Positions 1 through 8,264 of a DNA stretch of 64,000 nt are shown piece by piece. The stretch is from contig NZ_FRBR01000002.1 in NCBI RefSeq assembly GCF_900142665.1, positions 124,001-188,000 of the forward strand, in the 5' to 3' direction. Positions within the stretch are counted from its first letter, which is position 1. The number at the start of each line of letters is the position of its first letter. The notes under the pieces were generated by a model. The model searched no databases and had not been told where the DNA came from. It saw only the letters and a list, made by a program, of their open reading frames with translations. This stretch comes from Roseovarius pacificus (GTDB lineage: Bacteria; Pseudomonadota; Alphaproteobacteria; Rhodobacterales; Rhodobacteraceae). A program made the translations under genes and the position numbers.

Positions 1-1
1 G

Positions 2-112
2 ATCCTGACGCAGATTACCATCTATTGCGGCGTGCCCGTGGGCGTGGAGTGCCATCGGATCGCCAACAGCGTGCTTGCGCAAGAGGGCGGCGCGGACAGG
101 AGGCAGTCATGA
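2..112 (+). CDS. Carboxymuconolactone decarboxylase-like protein, C-terminal end (partial)
   Basis: Only the last 36 codons lie in the window; the gene enters from the left edge. The visible peptide contains ITIYCGVPVGVECHRIAN, which matches the C-terminal helix region of the 4-carboxymuconolactone decarboxylase / AhpD fold (YCGVP followed by an acidic residue and an A/N-rich helix). Members of this family decarboxylate gamma-carboxymuconolactone or act as small peroxidase-like proteins; the catalytic part is outside the window, so the activity cannot be assigned. Its TGA stop overlaps the ATG of the next gene (ATGA), so it is the upstream member of the same operon. Confidence 0.6.
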   Translation: MLTQITIYCGVPVGVECHRIANSVLAQEGGADRRQS

Positions 113-732
113 GCGAAGTGCGCATCAGAAAGATCGTCGATCACGTCGAGGACACGTTCATCGAGGGTGGCCGCGCGGCAGAAACGCCGCAACGGCAGGC
201 GGCCTGCGCCGCCGTGATCGTCAATCCGTGGAGCGGGCAGGGGTTCGTCGAGGATTTGCAGCCGCAGATCCTGGCCCATGCCAGGGCCCTGTCCGAGGCA
301 CTGGTGCCGCGCCTTATCGGGCTGATGGACGGGGCCGCGAATATCGAGGCCTTCGGCAAGGCGGCGGTGGTCGGCACATCGGGCGAGATCGAACATGCCG
401 CCGGGCTGATCCATACGCTGTATTTCGGGAACGCCTTTCGGGTGGCGGCGGAGGGGGATTCATTCCTGCCTTTCACCAATACGCGGGGCGGGGCGGGGAT
501 TTCGATCCAGTTGCCGCTGACGCACAAGCTGGAGGCCAAAAAGGGCACCCGCTCGCATTTCCTGACGATGGTTTTCGATATTCCCGACGCTCCGGCCCAT
601 GACGAGATCGTGGTCGCGCTGGGCGCGGCGAGCGGTGGCCGTCCGCATCACCGGATCGGCGATCGTTTCAACGACATGAAGCTGATGGGAACGGATCAGG
701 CCGGTCGTCCGCTTGCGGAGGACCGAGCATAA
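109..732 (+). CDS. DUF1185 (amino acid synthesis) family protein
   Basis: A 207-residue protein of the DUF1185 family, often named amino acid synthesis family protein; no reaction is established for it. The family look is given by the N-terminal VRIRKIVDHVEDTFIEGG segment, the AAVIVNPWSGQGF motif and the central GTSGEIEHAAGLIH motif. An ATG lies at 109 behind AGGAGG (about 99-104) and overlaps the preceding stop; the longer open frame from position 25 would run into the preceding gene and lacks a ribosome site. Its place between a carboxymuconolactone-decarboxylase-like gene and a peptide/opine-type importer suggests a catabolic rather than biosynthetic role, which is an inference. Confidence 0.75.
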   Translation: MSEVRIRKIVDHVEDTFIEGGRAAETPQRQAACAAVIVNPWSGQGFVEDLQPQILAHARALSEALVPRLIGLMDGAANIEAFGKAAVVGTSGEIEHAAGLIHTLYFGNAFRVAAEGDSFLPFTNTRGGAGISIQLPLTHKLEAKKGTRSHFLTMVFDIPDAPAHDEIVVALGAASGGRPHHRIGDRFNDMKLMGTDQAGRPLAEDRA

Positions 733-790
733 CCGCCCGCAAAGGGCCAATAACGGCGAATGCCAGGACAAACCCAACTGGAGGTCTGAC

Positions 791-2323
791 ATGATTATGA
801 AAAACTTTCTCAGGATAACCGGGGGCGCGATGCTGTCCTGCGGTGTGGCCCTTTCGGCCATGGCGCAGGAGAGCGAGCCGGTTTACGGCGGCACGCTCGA
901 TGTCGGTTTCATCAGCGATGTGCGTACCCTCAACCCGCTGCAATCGACGCAATGGACGGAACGCCAGATCCTGTTCCTGATGTTCGACAGGCTGGTCGAC
1001 TTGAACCCGGATTTCTCGCTGCGGCCCGGCCTGGCCAAAAGCTGGGAGTTCGAGGACGACGGCAAGCGGGTGGTGCTGCATCTGGAAGAGGGCGTGAGTT
1101 TCCACGACGGCACGCCGTTCAATGCCGAGGCCGTGAAATGGAACCTCGACACGCGTCTCGATCCCGATGCGGGGTCGTCGCAGCGCAAGCAGCTCGAGGC
1201 GGTCATCGAGAGTGTCGAGGTGGTCGACGAGCACACCGTCGCGATCAACATGATCGAACCCTATCCGCCGTTGCTGGCGCTTTTTACCGACCGGGCGGGT
1301 CTGATGGCCTCACCGGCGGCGGCCGAGACCTATGGCGAGGATGTCGGGATGCACCCGGTCGGCACCGGGCCCTTCAAGTTCGAGGAATGGACCCGCGGAT
1401 CGGAGTTGTCGGTGGTCAGGAACGAGGAGTTCTGGCAGGAGGGCATGCCCTATCTCGACCGGGTGGAGTTCAACAACATCGCCTCCAACGTGATCGGCAT
1501 CCAGCGGATGACGATTGGCGAGATCGACTATATCGGCCACCTGACGCCGCTGGACACCAAGCTTGCGGATGCCAGCCCCGATATCAAGCTGGTCCAGTCC
1601 GATGGCGGCCAGTGGTATTCGTTGCAGATGAACTACGGGCAGGAGCCCTATAACAACCACGAGCTTCGCAAGGCGATCGCCTATGGCATCGACCGCGACC
1701 GGATCAACGAGATCCTGTGGGAAGGTCAGGGAACGGTCAGCAACGGGTTCACGCCCGAGGGCCTGTGGTGGACCCCGAGCGGCCTGCCGGATTATTCCTA
1801 CGATCCCGACAGGGCGCGCCAGATCCTGAAGGATGCGGGGCTGGAGGGCACGACGCTGAGCCTTGCGTCGCCGAGTGGCGATGCGCTGCGGCGGTTCAGC
1901 GAACTGGTGAAGGAAAGCCTCGACCAGATCGGGCTCAATGTGCAGCTCGCCCCCGTGCCGCAGAGCGAATACTACGCCAAGACGGTTTCGGGCGAGATCA
2001 ACTTCACCCCGATGCGCTGGACCCAGCGGGCCGATCCGGACGGGTTGATCCAGTACCTGTTCTCGAGCGAGGGCACGGCGAATTCCACCGGCTACAGCAA
2101 CGAACAGGTGGATGCCTGGATCGACGAGGCGCGCACCACGTCGGATCAGGCGGTGCGTGAAGATCTGTATCAGAAGGTGCAGGTGCAGATCGTCGAGGAT
2201 CTTCCCTATATCCCGGTCGGTTTCGCCACCGAATTCAGTGCGTTGCGCACTGAAGTTCATGGTTACACGCCGATGCCCGACCTGATCCCGCGCTTTCGGT
2301 ATTTCTGGCTGAGCGAAGAGTGA
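791..2323 (+). CDS. ABC transporter substrate-binding protein, family 5 (Dpp/Opp/Nik type)
   Basis: A 510-residue periplasmic binding protein that would capture the substrate for the importer encoded by the permeases at 3962-5709 and the ATPase at 8265. Residues 1-26 form a Sec signal peptide ending near AMAQ; mature protein begins ESEPVYGGTLDVGF, and the family-5 features follow (GLAKSWEF, VVLHLEEGVSFHDGTPFNAE, HPVGTGPFKF, RKAIAYGIDR, ending in FRYFWLS). Start at ATG 791 is chosen because GGAGG sits at 780-784; the upstream in-frame codons precede this site. The family binds peptides, opines, nickel chelates or heme, so the ligand is not determinable. The hairpins at 2337-2402 follow immediately. 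Confidence 0.9.
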   Translation: MIMKNFLRITGGAMLSCGVALSAMAQESEPVYGGTLDVGFISDVRTLNPLQSTQWTERQILFLMFDRLVDLNPDFSLRPGLAKSWEFEDDGKRVVLHLEEGVSFHDGTPFNAEAVKWNLDTRLDPDAGSSQRKQLEAVIESVEVVDEHTVAINMIEPYPPLLALFTDRAGLMASPAAAETYGEDVGMHPVGTGPFKFEEWTRGSELSVVRNEEFWQEGMPYLDRVEFNNIASNVIGIQRMTIGEIDYIGHLTPLDTKLADASPDIKLVQSDGGQWYSLQMNYGQEPYNNHELRKAIAYGIDRDRINEILWEGQGTVSNGFTPEGLWWTPSGLPDYSYDPDRARQILKDAGLEGTTLSLASPSGDALRRFSELVKESLDQIGLNVQLAPVPQSEYYAKTVSGEINFTPMRWTQRADPDGLIQYLFSSEGTANSTGYSNEQVDAWIDEARTTSDQAVREDLYQKVQVQIVEDLPYIPVGFATEFSALRTEVHGYTPMPDLIPRFRYFWLSEE

Positions 2324-2336
2324 TGCCGTGATGTCC

Positions 2337-2402
2337 GGGGCGGTCCGGCCGCCCCGAAGCAGAAGACCTGCCGGCCCGGCGTATCCATACGCGCGGGCCG
2401 GC
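2337..2402 (+). promoter_or_regulatory. Intercistronic stem-loops after the binding-protein gene
   Basis: Two inverted repeats fill the gap to the next gene. The first pairs GGGGCGG (2337-2343) with CCGCCCC (2349-2355) around a 5-base loop. The second pairs GCCGGCCCG (2370-2378) with CGGGCCGGC (2394-2402), and continues inward with GCGTAT (2379-2384) and ATACGC (2387-2392), giving a 15-bp stem with one bulged G and a 2-base loop. No T-run follows, so they are unlikely to be simple terminators. In other importers such hairpins protect the 3' end of binding-protein mRNA and raise its level over downstream genes; that role here is inferred. Confidence 0.6.
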
Positions 2403-2429
2403 GCAGAACCAATGAAATATGGGGCGGCC

Positions 2430-3905
2430 ATGACCAAGACTTTTCAGATGTTCATCGACGGCGAATATTGCGACGCCTCGGATGGCGGGCGTTTCGACTC
2501 GATCAACCCGGCGACCGAGGAGGTCTGGGCAAGCTTCCCCGAAGCGACGAAAGAGGATGTGGACCGGGCCGTACGGGCCGCGCACCGGGCATTCGAGAGC
2601 GGCCCGTGGTCCCGGATGAGCGCGCGGGAGCGCGGCAATGTCCTGAAACGCGTGGCGCGCGAACTCGAGGCGGCGGGGCCCGAACTGGCCATCGCCGAAA
2701 CGACGGATACCGGGAAACTCCTGCGCGAGACCCGCTGGCAGGCGAAGAACCTTGCCGAAATCTACGAATATTATGGCGGGCTGGCCGACAAGGTGGAGGG
2801 GCAGTTGCCGCCGACCGGACCGGACGCGCCGCTGGCCATGATCGTGCGGGAGCCTCTGGGGGTCGTGGCCGCCGTGGTTCCGTGGAACTCGCAACTGCAA
2901 CTGTCCGCGTTCAAGATCGCCCCGGCGCTGGCCGCGGGAAACACGATCGTGGTCAAGCCCTCGGAGGAGGCCTCGGCCGCGGTCACGGCGTTCGCCGAAA
3001 TCATGCGCAAGGCGGGTGTGCCCGACGGGGTTTTCAACATCGTGACGGGGTCGGCCAACCCGTGCGGGCAGACGTTGACCTCGCATCCCAAGGTGCGGCG
3101 TATCAGCTTTACCGGCGGGGTCGAGACCGCGCGCAAGATCATCGCCGCCTCGGCGGAGAATATCGCGATGCTGTCCCTCGAACTGGGCGGCAAATCCCCG
3201 GTGGTGGTGTATGACGACGCGGATGTCGACAGCGCCGTGAACGGCATGATGTCGGCGATCTTCGCCGCCAGCGGGCAGAGCTGCGCCGCGGGGTCGCGGC
3301 TGCTGTTGCAGGACGGGATTTACGACCGTTTCCTCGAGAAGCTGGTCGCGCGTGCGGGCGAGATCATCATCGGCGACCCGATGGGCGAGGACACCCATAT
3401 GGGGCCGCTGGCGACCAGGGCCCAGCGCGACCGGATCGAGGACCTTCTGGGCAAGTCGCAGGAGGCGGGGGCGAAAATCCTGACCGGCGGCGGGCGCGGC
3501 GGGTTCGACAAGGGCTGGTTCTTCGAGCCGACCATCGTCGAATGCGGCGATCAGGATTTTCCCATCGTGCGCAACGAATTGTTCGGGCCGGTCCTGAGCG
3601 TTCTGCGTTTCCGCGAGGAAGACGAGGCGATCCGCATGGCGCGGGATTCCGATTATGCCTTTGCGGGCGGTGTCTTTACCTCGGATTTCGGCAAGGCCTA
3701 TCGCACGGCCCGCGCGATCCCGGCGGGGCGCTTCTGGATCAATACATATCGTGTGACGTCTTATGCGATGCCGTTCGGGGGCTCGGCCAACAGCGGCTAC
3801 GGGCGCGAGGGCGGCATAGAGGCGATCCACGACTATACGCAGACCAAGGCCATTTTCGCAGACCTGTCGGGCGAAAAGGTTTCAGACCCCTTCGTGATGC
3901 GATGA
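2430..3905 (+). CDS. Aldehyde dehydrogenase (NAD(P)+-dependent)
   Basis: A 491-residue member of the ALDH superfamily, oxidising an aldehyde to the acid in the cytoplasm. Visible landmarks are the PWNSQLQLSAFKIAPALAAGN cofactor region (shortened here), the general base Glu251 in LELGGKSP, the catalytic Cys285 in SGQSCAAGSRL, and the late ELFGPVLSV and PFGGSANSGYGREGG motifs. Length is normal for the family. ATG 2430 begins the conserved MTKTFQMFIDGEY sequence; an in-frame ATG at 2412 is possible. It sits between the binding protein and the permeases of one importer, so it probably acts on an intermediate of the imported compound. Substrate unknown. Confidence 0.9.
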   Translation: MTKTFQMFIDGEYCDASDGGRFDSINPATEEVWASFPEATKEDVDRAVRAAHRAFESGPWSRMSARERGNVLKRVARELEAAGPELAIAETTDTGKLLRETRWQAKNLAEIYEYYGGLADKVEGQLPPTGPDAPLAMIVREPLGVVAAVVPWNSQLQLSAFKIAPALAAGNTIVVKPSEEASAAVTAFAEIMRKAGVPDGVFNIVTGSANPCGQTLTSHPKVRRISFTGGVETARKIIAASAENIAMLSLELGGKSPVVVYDDADVDSAVNGMMSAIFAASGQSCAAGSRLLLQDGIYDRFLEKLVARAGEIIIGDPMGEDTHMGPLATRAQRDRIEDLLGKSQEAGAKILTGGGRGGFDKGWFFEPTIVECGDQDFPIVRNELFGPVLSVLRFREEDEAIRMARDSDYAFAGGVFTSDFGKAYRTARAIPAGRFWINTYRVTSYAMPFGGSANSGYGREGGIEAIHDYTQTKAIFADLSGEKVSDPFVMR

Positions 3906-3961
3906 GCGCCATGAAGCCTGTCGAAACCCGTCCCGCAGCACGGTCAAGGGGGTAGATCACC

Positions 3962-4903
3962 ATGCTGGCAATGATCCTGTCGAGGATTGCGATCATGATT
4001 CCGAACGTCATCATCCTGACGTTCCTTCTGTTCGCAGCCGTGACGTCCTTTCTCGGCACGCCCGCCGCAATCATGCTGGGCGAGGATGCCTCGCCCGAGG
4101 CGATTGCCGAACTGAACGCCCGGCTGGGGTTCGACGGGCCGCTTCTGACCCGGTACTGGGACTGGATGAGCAGCGCCCTGTCGGGCGATCTGGGACGGTC
4201 CTATTCGACGCAGCAAGCGGTGTCCGATATGGTCGCCGCCGCGCTGCCGCTGACACTGGAACTGGCGCTTTGGGCGATTGCCGTGGCGGTCATCGGGACC
4301 GCGCTGATCAATTCGATCCCGGTCTTTCGCGGGGTGGTCGAACGGGTTACCGCCGGGATCAGCATCATCGGCATCACCGTTCCGAACTTTTTCCTCGGGC
4401 TGCTTCTGATCTATATCTTCTCGGTGCAGTTCAGATGGCTTCCGACGACCGGCTGGGCGCCCTGGTCGGACGGCGTGATCACGCATCTGAGGCATATGAT
4501 CCTGCCGGTGGCGACGCTGTGCTTTTTCTACTTCAGTTCATTCAGCCTCGTCTTCAAGGCGGAATACAAATCCATCGAGAACAGCCTGTTCATCAAGGCC
4601 GCACGGGCCAAGGGCATTTCCGAGGCGCGCATTTCCTACCGGCACATCCTGCCCAATTCGATGATGCCGCTGATCACCTATGCGGGCCTGTCGCTGGGGC
4701 AGCTGGTGGGCGGGGCGGTGGTGACCGAGACCGTCTTTTCGATGCCCGGCATGGGGCGGCTTCTGGTCGATGCAATCTCGGCGCGGGATTTTCCGGTGAT
4801 GCTGGCGGTGGGGATGATCATCATCGTGGGGGTCATGCTGTTGAACCTGTTGGCTGACCTCACTTACGGGCTGGTGAATCCGCTTGTCCGGACGGCGACA
4901 TAA
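3962..4903 (+). CDS. ABC transporter permease, DppB/OppB type
   Basis: A 313-residue inner-membrane permease with about six transmembrane segments, the first being residues 5-25. The OppB-type features are the early loop with EAIAELNARLGFDGPL, the RYWDWMSSALSGDLGRS motif, and the EAA loop region with IKAARAKGISEARISYRHILPNS before the last helices. It pairs with the next gene to form the channel for the family-5 importer. AAGGGGG lies a few bases before ATG 3962. Only 14 bases separate it from the second permease. Confidence 0.92.
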   Translation: MLAMILSRIAIMIPNVIILTFLLFAAVTSFLGTPAAIMLGEDASPEAIAELNARLGFDGPLLTRYWDWMSSALSGDLGRSYSTQQAVSDMVAAALPLTLELALWAIAVAVIGTALINSIPVFRGVVERVTAGISIIGITVPNFFLGLLLIYIFSVQFRWLPTTGWAPWSDGVITHLRHMILPVATLCFFYFSSFSLVFKAEYKSIENSLFIKAARAKGISEARISYRHILPNSMMPLITYAGLSLGQLVGGAVVTETVFSMPGMGRLLVDAISARDFPVMLAVGMIIIVGVMLLNLLADLTYGLVNPLVRTAT

Positions 4904-4917
4904 GGGGAGGTGACGAG

Positions 4918-5709
4918 ATGAAAAAGATGTCATTCCGGCTCGGTCTCGGCCTCACGCTTCTGGTGATGATTTCGCTGATCGCGCTTTTTGCGCCGCTGAT
5001 CGCGCCGTTCAACCCGACGGAAACCACACGAGACGTGCTGGCCAGCCCGTCCTGGGCGCATCCGTTCGGCACCGATAACCTTGGCCGGGACATCTTTTCG
5101 CGGATCGTCTTCGGGACGCGCGTGTCGCTTCAGGTCGGGGCGTCGGCGGCGGTGATCGCGGTGCTGATCGGGGTGCCGGTCGGGCTTGCCGCCGGGTATT
5201 TCCGGGGCTGGGTCGATTTTGTGCTGGTGCAGGTGATCGACATTTTCATCGCCCTGCCGGGACTTGTCCTGGCGCTCATCATCACGGCGATGCTGGGGCC
5301 GTCGGTCGTCAACCTGGCCTTCACGCTTGGCGTGGTCACGGCACCCACGGTGGCGCGGCTGGTGCGCGGGCAGGTCTTTGTGGTGCGCGAGACGCTGTAT
5401 GTGGACGCGGCCCGCGCGACCGGGGCGGGGGGCGGCTGGATCATCCGCCATCATATCATGCCCAACACCATGCGCGTGATCTATGCGCAGTTCGCGATCA
5501 ACGTGTCGCTGGCGATCTTCACCTCGGCGAGCCTCAGTTTCCTCGGTCTCGGCGTGCCGCCGCCAGCGCCGGACTGGGGCGGGATGGTGCGTGACGGCTC
5601 CATGTTCCTGCCGATCCGCCCGATGATGAGCCTCGGGCCGGGCGGGGCTGTCGCGCTGACGGTCTTCACATTCTACCTCGTCGGTTCGAGTCTGAACGAT
5701 GAGGAGTAA
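4918..5709 (+). CDS. ABC transporter permease, DppC/OppC type
   Basis: A 263-residue inner-membrane permease with an N-terminal DppC-type helix (FRLGLGLTLLVMISLIALFA), the typical HPFGTDNLGRDIFSRIVFGTR motif and the EAA loop YVDAARATGAGGGWIIRHHIMPN. A strong AGGGGAGG precedes ATG 4918. The C-terminus stops at LVGSSLNDEE and lacks the usual final basic stretch (RDALDPRLR in most relatives), a small shortening beyond the last helix that should not stop membrane insertion. It forms a heterodimer with the preceding permease. Confidence 0.92.
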   Translation: MKKMSFRLGLGLTLLVMISLIALFAPLIAPFNPTETTRDVLASPSWAHPFGTDNLGRDIFSRIVFGTRVSLQVGASAAVIAVLIGVPVGLAAGYFRGWVDFVLVQVIDIFIALPGLVLALIITAMLGPSVVNLAFTLGVVTAPTVARLVRGQVFVVRETLYVDAARATGAGGGWIIRHHIMPNTMRVIYAQFAINVSLAIFTSASLSFLGLGVPPPAPDWGGMVRDGSMFLPIRPMMSLGPGGAVALTVFTFYLVGSSLNDEE

Positions 5710-5737
5710 GGACAAATCTTTCCAGAGGAGTGGTCCG

Positions 5738-7495
5738 ATGCCGGACGGTATGGAAATCCGGAGGCTGCCAGCCTTTCTCAGAGAACAGCTTGTCGAGTTT
5801 GCCGGTGCGGAGGGGGCGGAGCGGGTATGCGCCCTGATGCGCCCGGAGCACGAGGTGATGCGGGTCGATACGCTGAAGTGTTTCAAGGCGTCGCGGATGA
5901 GCTTTGCCGATCTGATCGTGCGCAAGATGGCCGGGGAAAACTGGCGCATCGTGTTGCTGTCGAGCGCGTGCGATCACGATGGCGCGGGCAAGTTCGTCTA
6001 CCGGATCGAGACGCCGGGCCATGCCTTTACCTATATCGCCCGCGCCTATCCCTGGGACGGGATCGAGAAGGTCGGGCGGCGTGCCGACGGCGCAAATCGC
6101 GACATGTTCGGGGCGCTGTTCGTGGATGTCGCCAGCGAGGAGCGTATCGCGCAGGAGTTCGATACGTTCGACGTGAAAGAGGAAGGCGGCATGCGGACCG
6201 ATGCCGATGTGATCGGCTGGACACCGGCGAACCGCAGCAGCCGGCATTTCGATGCGGTGGTGGATGCGCTGGCCGAAGGGCGGCAACCCGATCCGGAGGC
6301 CGGCCTTGGCTATCTGATGCGCAATGGCGGGTTTCAGGCCAGCGGGCGCAACGGGTCCATTTCCTATCAGGGGCTGCCCGAGGATCACCCGCTGAACCAT
6401 CCGTTCTTTGCGGACCTGTTTGCGATCTACCTGGTGCGGGTCTTCTCGCTGGATTTCGCCAATGCGGTCGCCCGGCTGCGCAACCCGGATGCCGCGCAAC
6501 TGGCGCCCGAAATCGCCCGCGAACTGGGGATCGGCAATTCGTCGGGGCAGGGGATGTGCGTGGCGCTGCAACGCTGGCCGCATTGGGTGGCCACCTGGGT
6601 GACGGTGCGCGAACTGGCGCTTGCCTATGCCAAGGCGCAGCCGGTCACGGACGAGGGGCGGGCCAGGATGCGGGCGTCGATTACGCGCGCCGAGGCATTT
6701 TACGCCCGGACGGACGAGCAGACCGAAAGCTATGTCATTTCCAACGAGCGGATGCTCAGGGATCTGAAATGCGCGGCGGGCTGGCTGGGCGAGGCGACGT
6801 TCGGGACATGGGGCGATTTCGCGGACCGTGCCGCCGCCACGATGAATGGCGAAAGCCAGGAGCAACTGAACAGCCTCCTGATGGATCTCGTGCCCGGATT
6901 CTGCGATGCGATCGCGCCCTACCTGCGTATCGGGGCATCGCGGCAGCGGGTGGCGGACCCGGCCATGCCGGTGGGCGATCTGCGGGCGATCCTGCGGCGC
7001 AACTACGGCTGGGCGCTGAAGATCGACCGGGGCCATGCCTCGACCCATCAGCATTTCTGGTATCATTCGGTCGATAATGGCGAGCAGCGCCGGGGAGAGC
7101 GGATCGTCGACCCGCACGAACATTTCGAATCCTTCATCGACCATGTCGGCCTGATCCAGCGGCTGGCTTCGGTTCTGACCGCGTGGGAGGACGATGCGAA
7201 GGCGGGCGATGTCGTGATGGCCTGCCCCGATCTGCATTACGCCGTTTCGCGGGTGCAATATCTGGATGGGCTGCCCTATGCCGAGATCCGCGACAGCATC
7301 GCGCATCGCGATTTCCTGCCGTCGAACCTGATCCGGTTTTTCCTGGCTTGCCTTGGCGTGCGCTGCGCGACGCCGCTGAGTATCCGCTATGTCCGGGGCA
7401 CGTTCTATCAGTTCGATCCGCTTCCGCCGGATTTTGCCGGGCAGGTCGATACAGGGCCCGAAACCGCCGACACAAAACGGGAGATCGCATTGTGA
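5738..7495 (+). CDS. Protein of unknown function, 585 residues, with His-rich segment
   Basis: I do not recognise a family. ATG 5738 is chosen because AGAGGAG lies at 5724-5730; the open frame extends 39 bases further up. There is no signal peptide or membrane segment, so it should be cytoplasmic. A segment around residues 435-480 is unusually rich in His and acidic residues (RGHASTHQHFWYH, then DPHEHFESFIDHVG), which could bind a metal. Other recognisable stretches are PHWVATWVTVRELALAYAKA and a C-terminal hydrophobic FLACLGVR. It is embedded between importer genes, its stop overlaps the start of the DUF3726-like gene (GTGA), and the pair is probably co-translated, so it is likely an enzyme or accessory factor of the same pathway. 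Confidence 0.8.
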   Translation: MPDGMEIRRLPAFLREQLVEFAGAEGAERVCALMRPEHEVMRVDTLKCFKASRMSFADLIVRKMAGENWRIVLLSSACDHDGAGKFVYRIETPGHAFTYIARAYPWDGIEKVGRRADGANRDMFGALFVDVASEERIAQEFDTFDVKEEGGMRTDADVIGWTPANRSSRHFDAVVDALAEGRQPDPEAGLGYLMRNGGFQASGRNGSISYQGLPEDHPLNHPFFADLFAIYLVRVFSLDFANAVARLRNPDAAQLAPEIARELGIGNSSGQGMCVALQRWPHWVATWVTVRELALAYAKAQPVTDEGRARMRASITRAEAFYARTDEQTESYVISNERMLRDLKCAAGWLGEATFGTWGDFADRAAATMNGESQEQLNSLLMDLVPGFCDAIAPYLRIGASRQRVADPAMPVGDLRAILRRNYGWALKIDRGHASTHQHFWYHSVDNGEQRRGERIVDPHEHFESFIDHVGLIQRLASVLTAWEDDAKAGDVVMACPDLHYAVSRVQYLDGLPYAEIRDSIAHRDFLPSNLIRFFLACLGVRCATPLSIRYVRGTFYQFDPLPPDFAGQVDTGPETADTKREIAL

Positions 7496-8262
7496 GCACG
7501 TCGTCTTTTGTTGCCTATTCCGAACTGACACGCGTCCTGCCGTGGTCGATCCGCGCCCGTGGATACGCTTTCGGGACCGCTGACCGGGCGTCCTTTCTTG
7601 TTGCCAATGCGGCGAGCATGGCGCCCGAGGTGCTGGGAGATATCGCCGCGCTTGGGGAGCGTCCTTCGGGGGGCTTGCAGCGGCAGTGGAGCGAGGGGGT
7701 GCTGTCGGTGGAGGCCAGTGGCGTGTCCTGGCTGGAGGCCGGGCCCGCCGTGATGGATTATTGCGGCGCCCACGCCAAGGAACATGGCGTGGTGGCGTGT
7801 CGGGTGACCGGCGCGAGCGAGGTGTCGCTGCTGCCTGCGGTGTTGCTGACGGGGGCCGATTATGGCCTGTCGGCCGTGGCTGTCCGGGGCGAGGGCCGGG
7901 TGATGCGCTGGACGTTGCTTGGCTGGTCGGCGGAGCAGGAGGCGCGGCCAGTGCTGCTGTGTGGCGAGGGGCGCGAGGATCTGGATCGGTGGCTGGCGGG
8001 GGCGGTGAAGCCGGGCGAGTTGCCCGAAGCCTTCGACGGAACGCATATCCTTGCCTGGCGCGCGCCGCGGCTGACGATCCCTGCCGGAGAGACCGGGGCG
8101 ACGGATGCGCAGGCCTGTATCGACATGGCCTTTTCAAAGGGTATCCCCGTGACCCGCGAGGTGCTTGAGGGGCTTTACGAGCTTGAAAAGATCACCTGGG
8201 CCCCGACCTCGGAACGGTCGAGGGCGCAGGCCGGATTTCAATCCAGACCGGGAGGTCAATAG
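7492..8262 (+). CDS. DUF3726-like protein
   Basis: A 256-residue protein starting at GTG 7492, which overlaps the preceding stop; GGGAG lies about 10 bases upstream. The early LTRVLPWSIRARGYAFG and the late EKITWAPTSERSRAQAG resemble the ends of DUF3726 proteins, which in related bacteria carry LPWGLAEEA near the start and YVPASxxSR near the end. No function is established for that family. The assignment is from remembered motif similarity only. Translational coupling to the unknown 585-residue protein suggests the two work as a complex or consecutive steps. Confidence 0.6.
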   Translation: MSTSSFVAYSELTRVLPWSIRARGYAFGTADRASFLVANAASMAPEVLGDIAALGERPSGGLQRQWSEGVLSVEASGVSWLEAGPAVMDYCGAHAKEHGVVACRVTGASEVSLLPAVLLTGADYGLSAVAVRGEGRVMRWTLLGWSAEQEARPVLLCGEGREDLDRWLAGAVKPGELPEAFDGTHILAWRAPRLTIPAGETGATDAQACIDMAFSKGIPVTREVLEGLYELEKITWAPTSERSRAQAGFQSRPGGQ

Positions 8263-8264
8263 AG

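Noticed and set aside
5666..8137. Very long minus-strand open frame (823 residues) opposite the unknown gene, and a similar one at 8256-10727
   Set aside because: Both are antisense to genes with clear motifs or good ribosome sites; their translations are rich in Arg, His and Pro and show no family motif, as expected from the high GC third-position bias.
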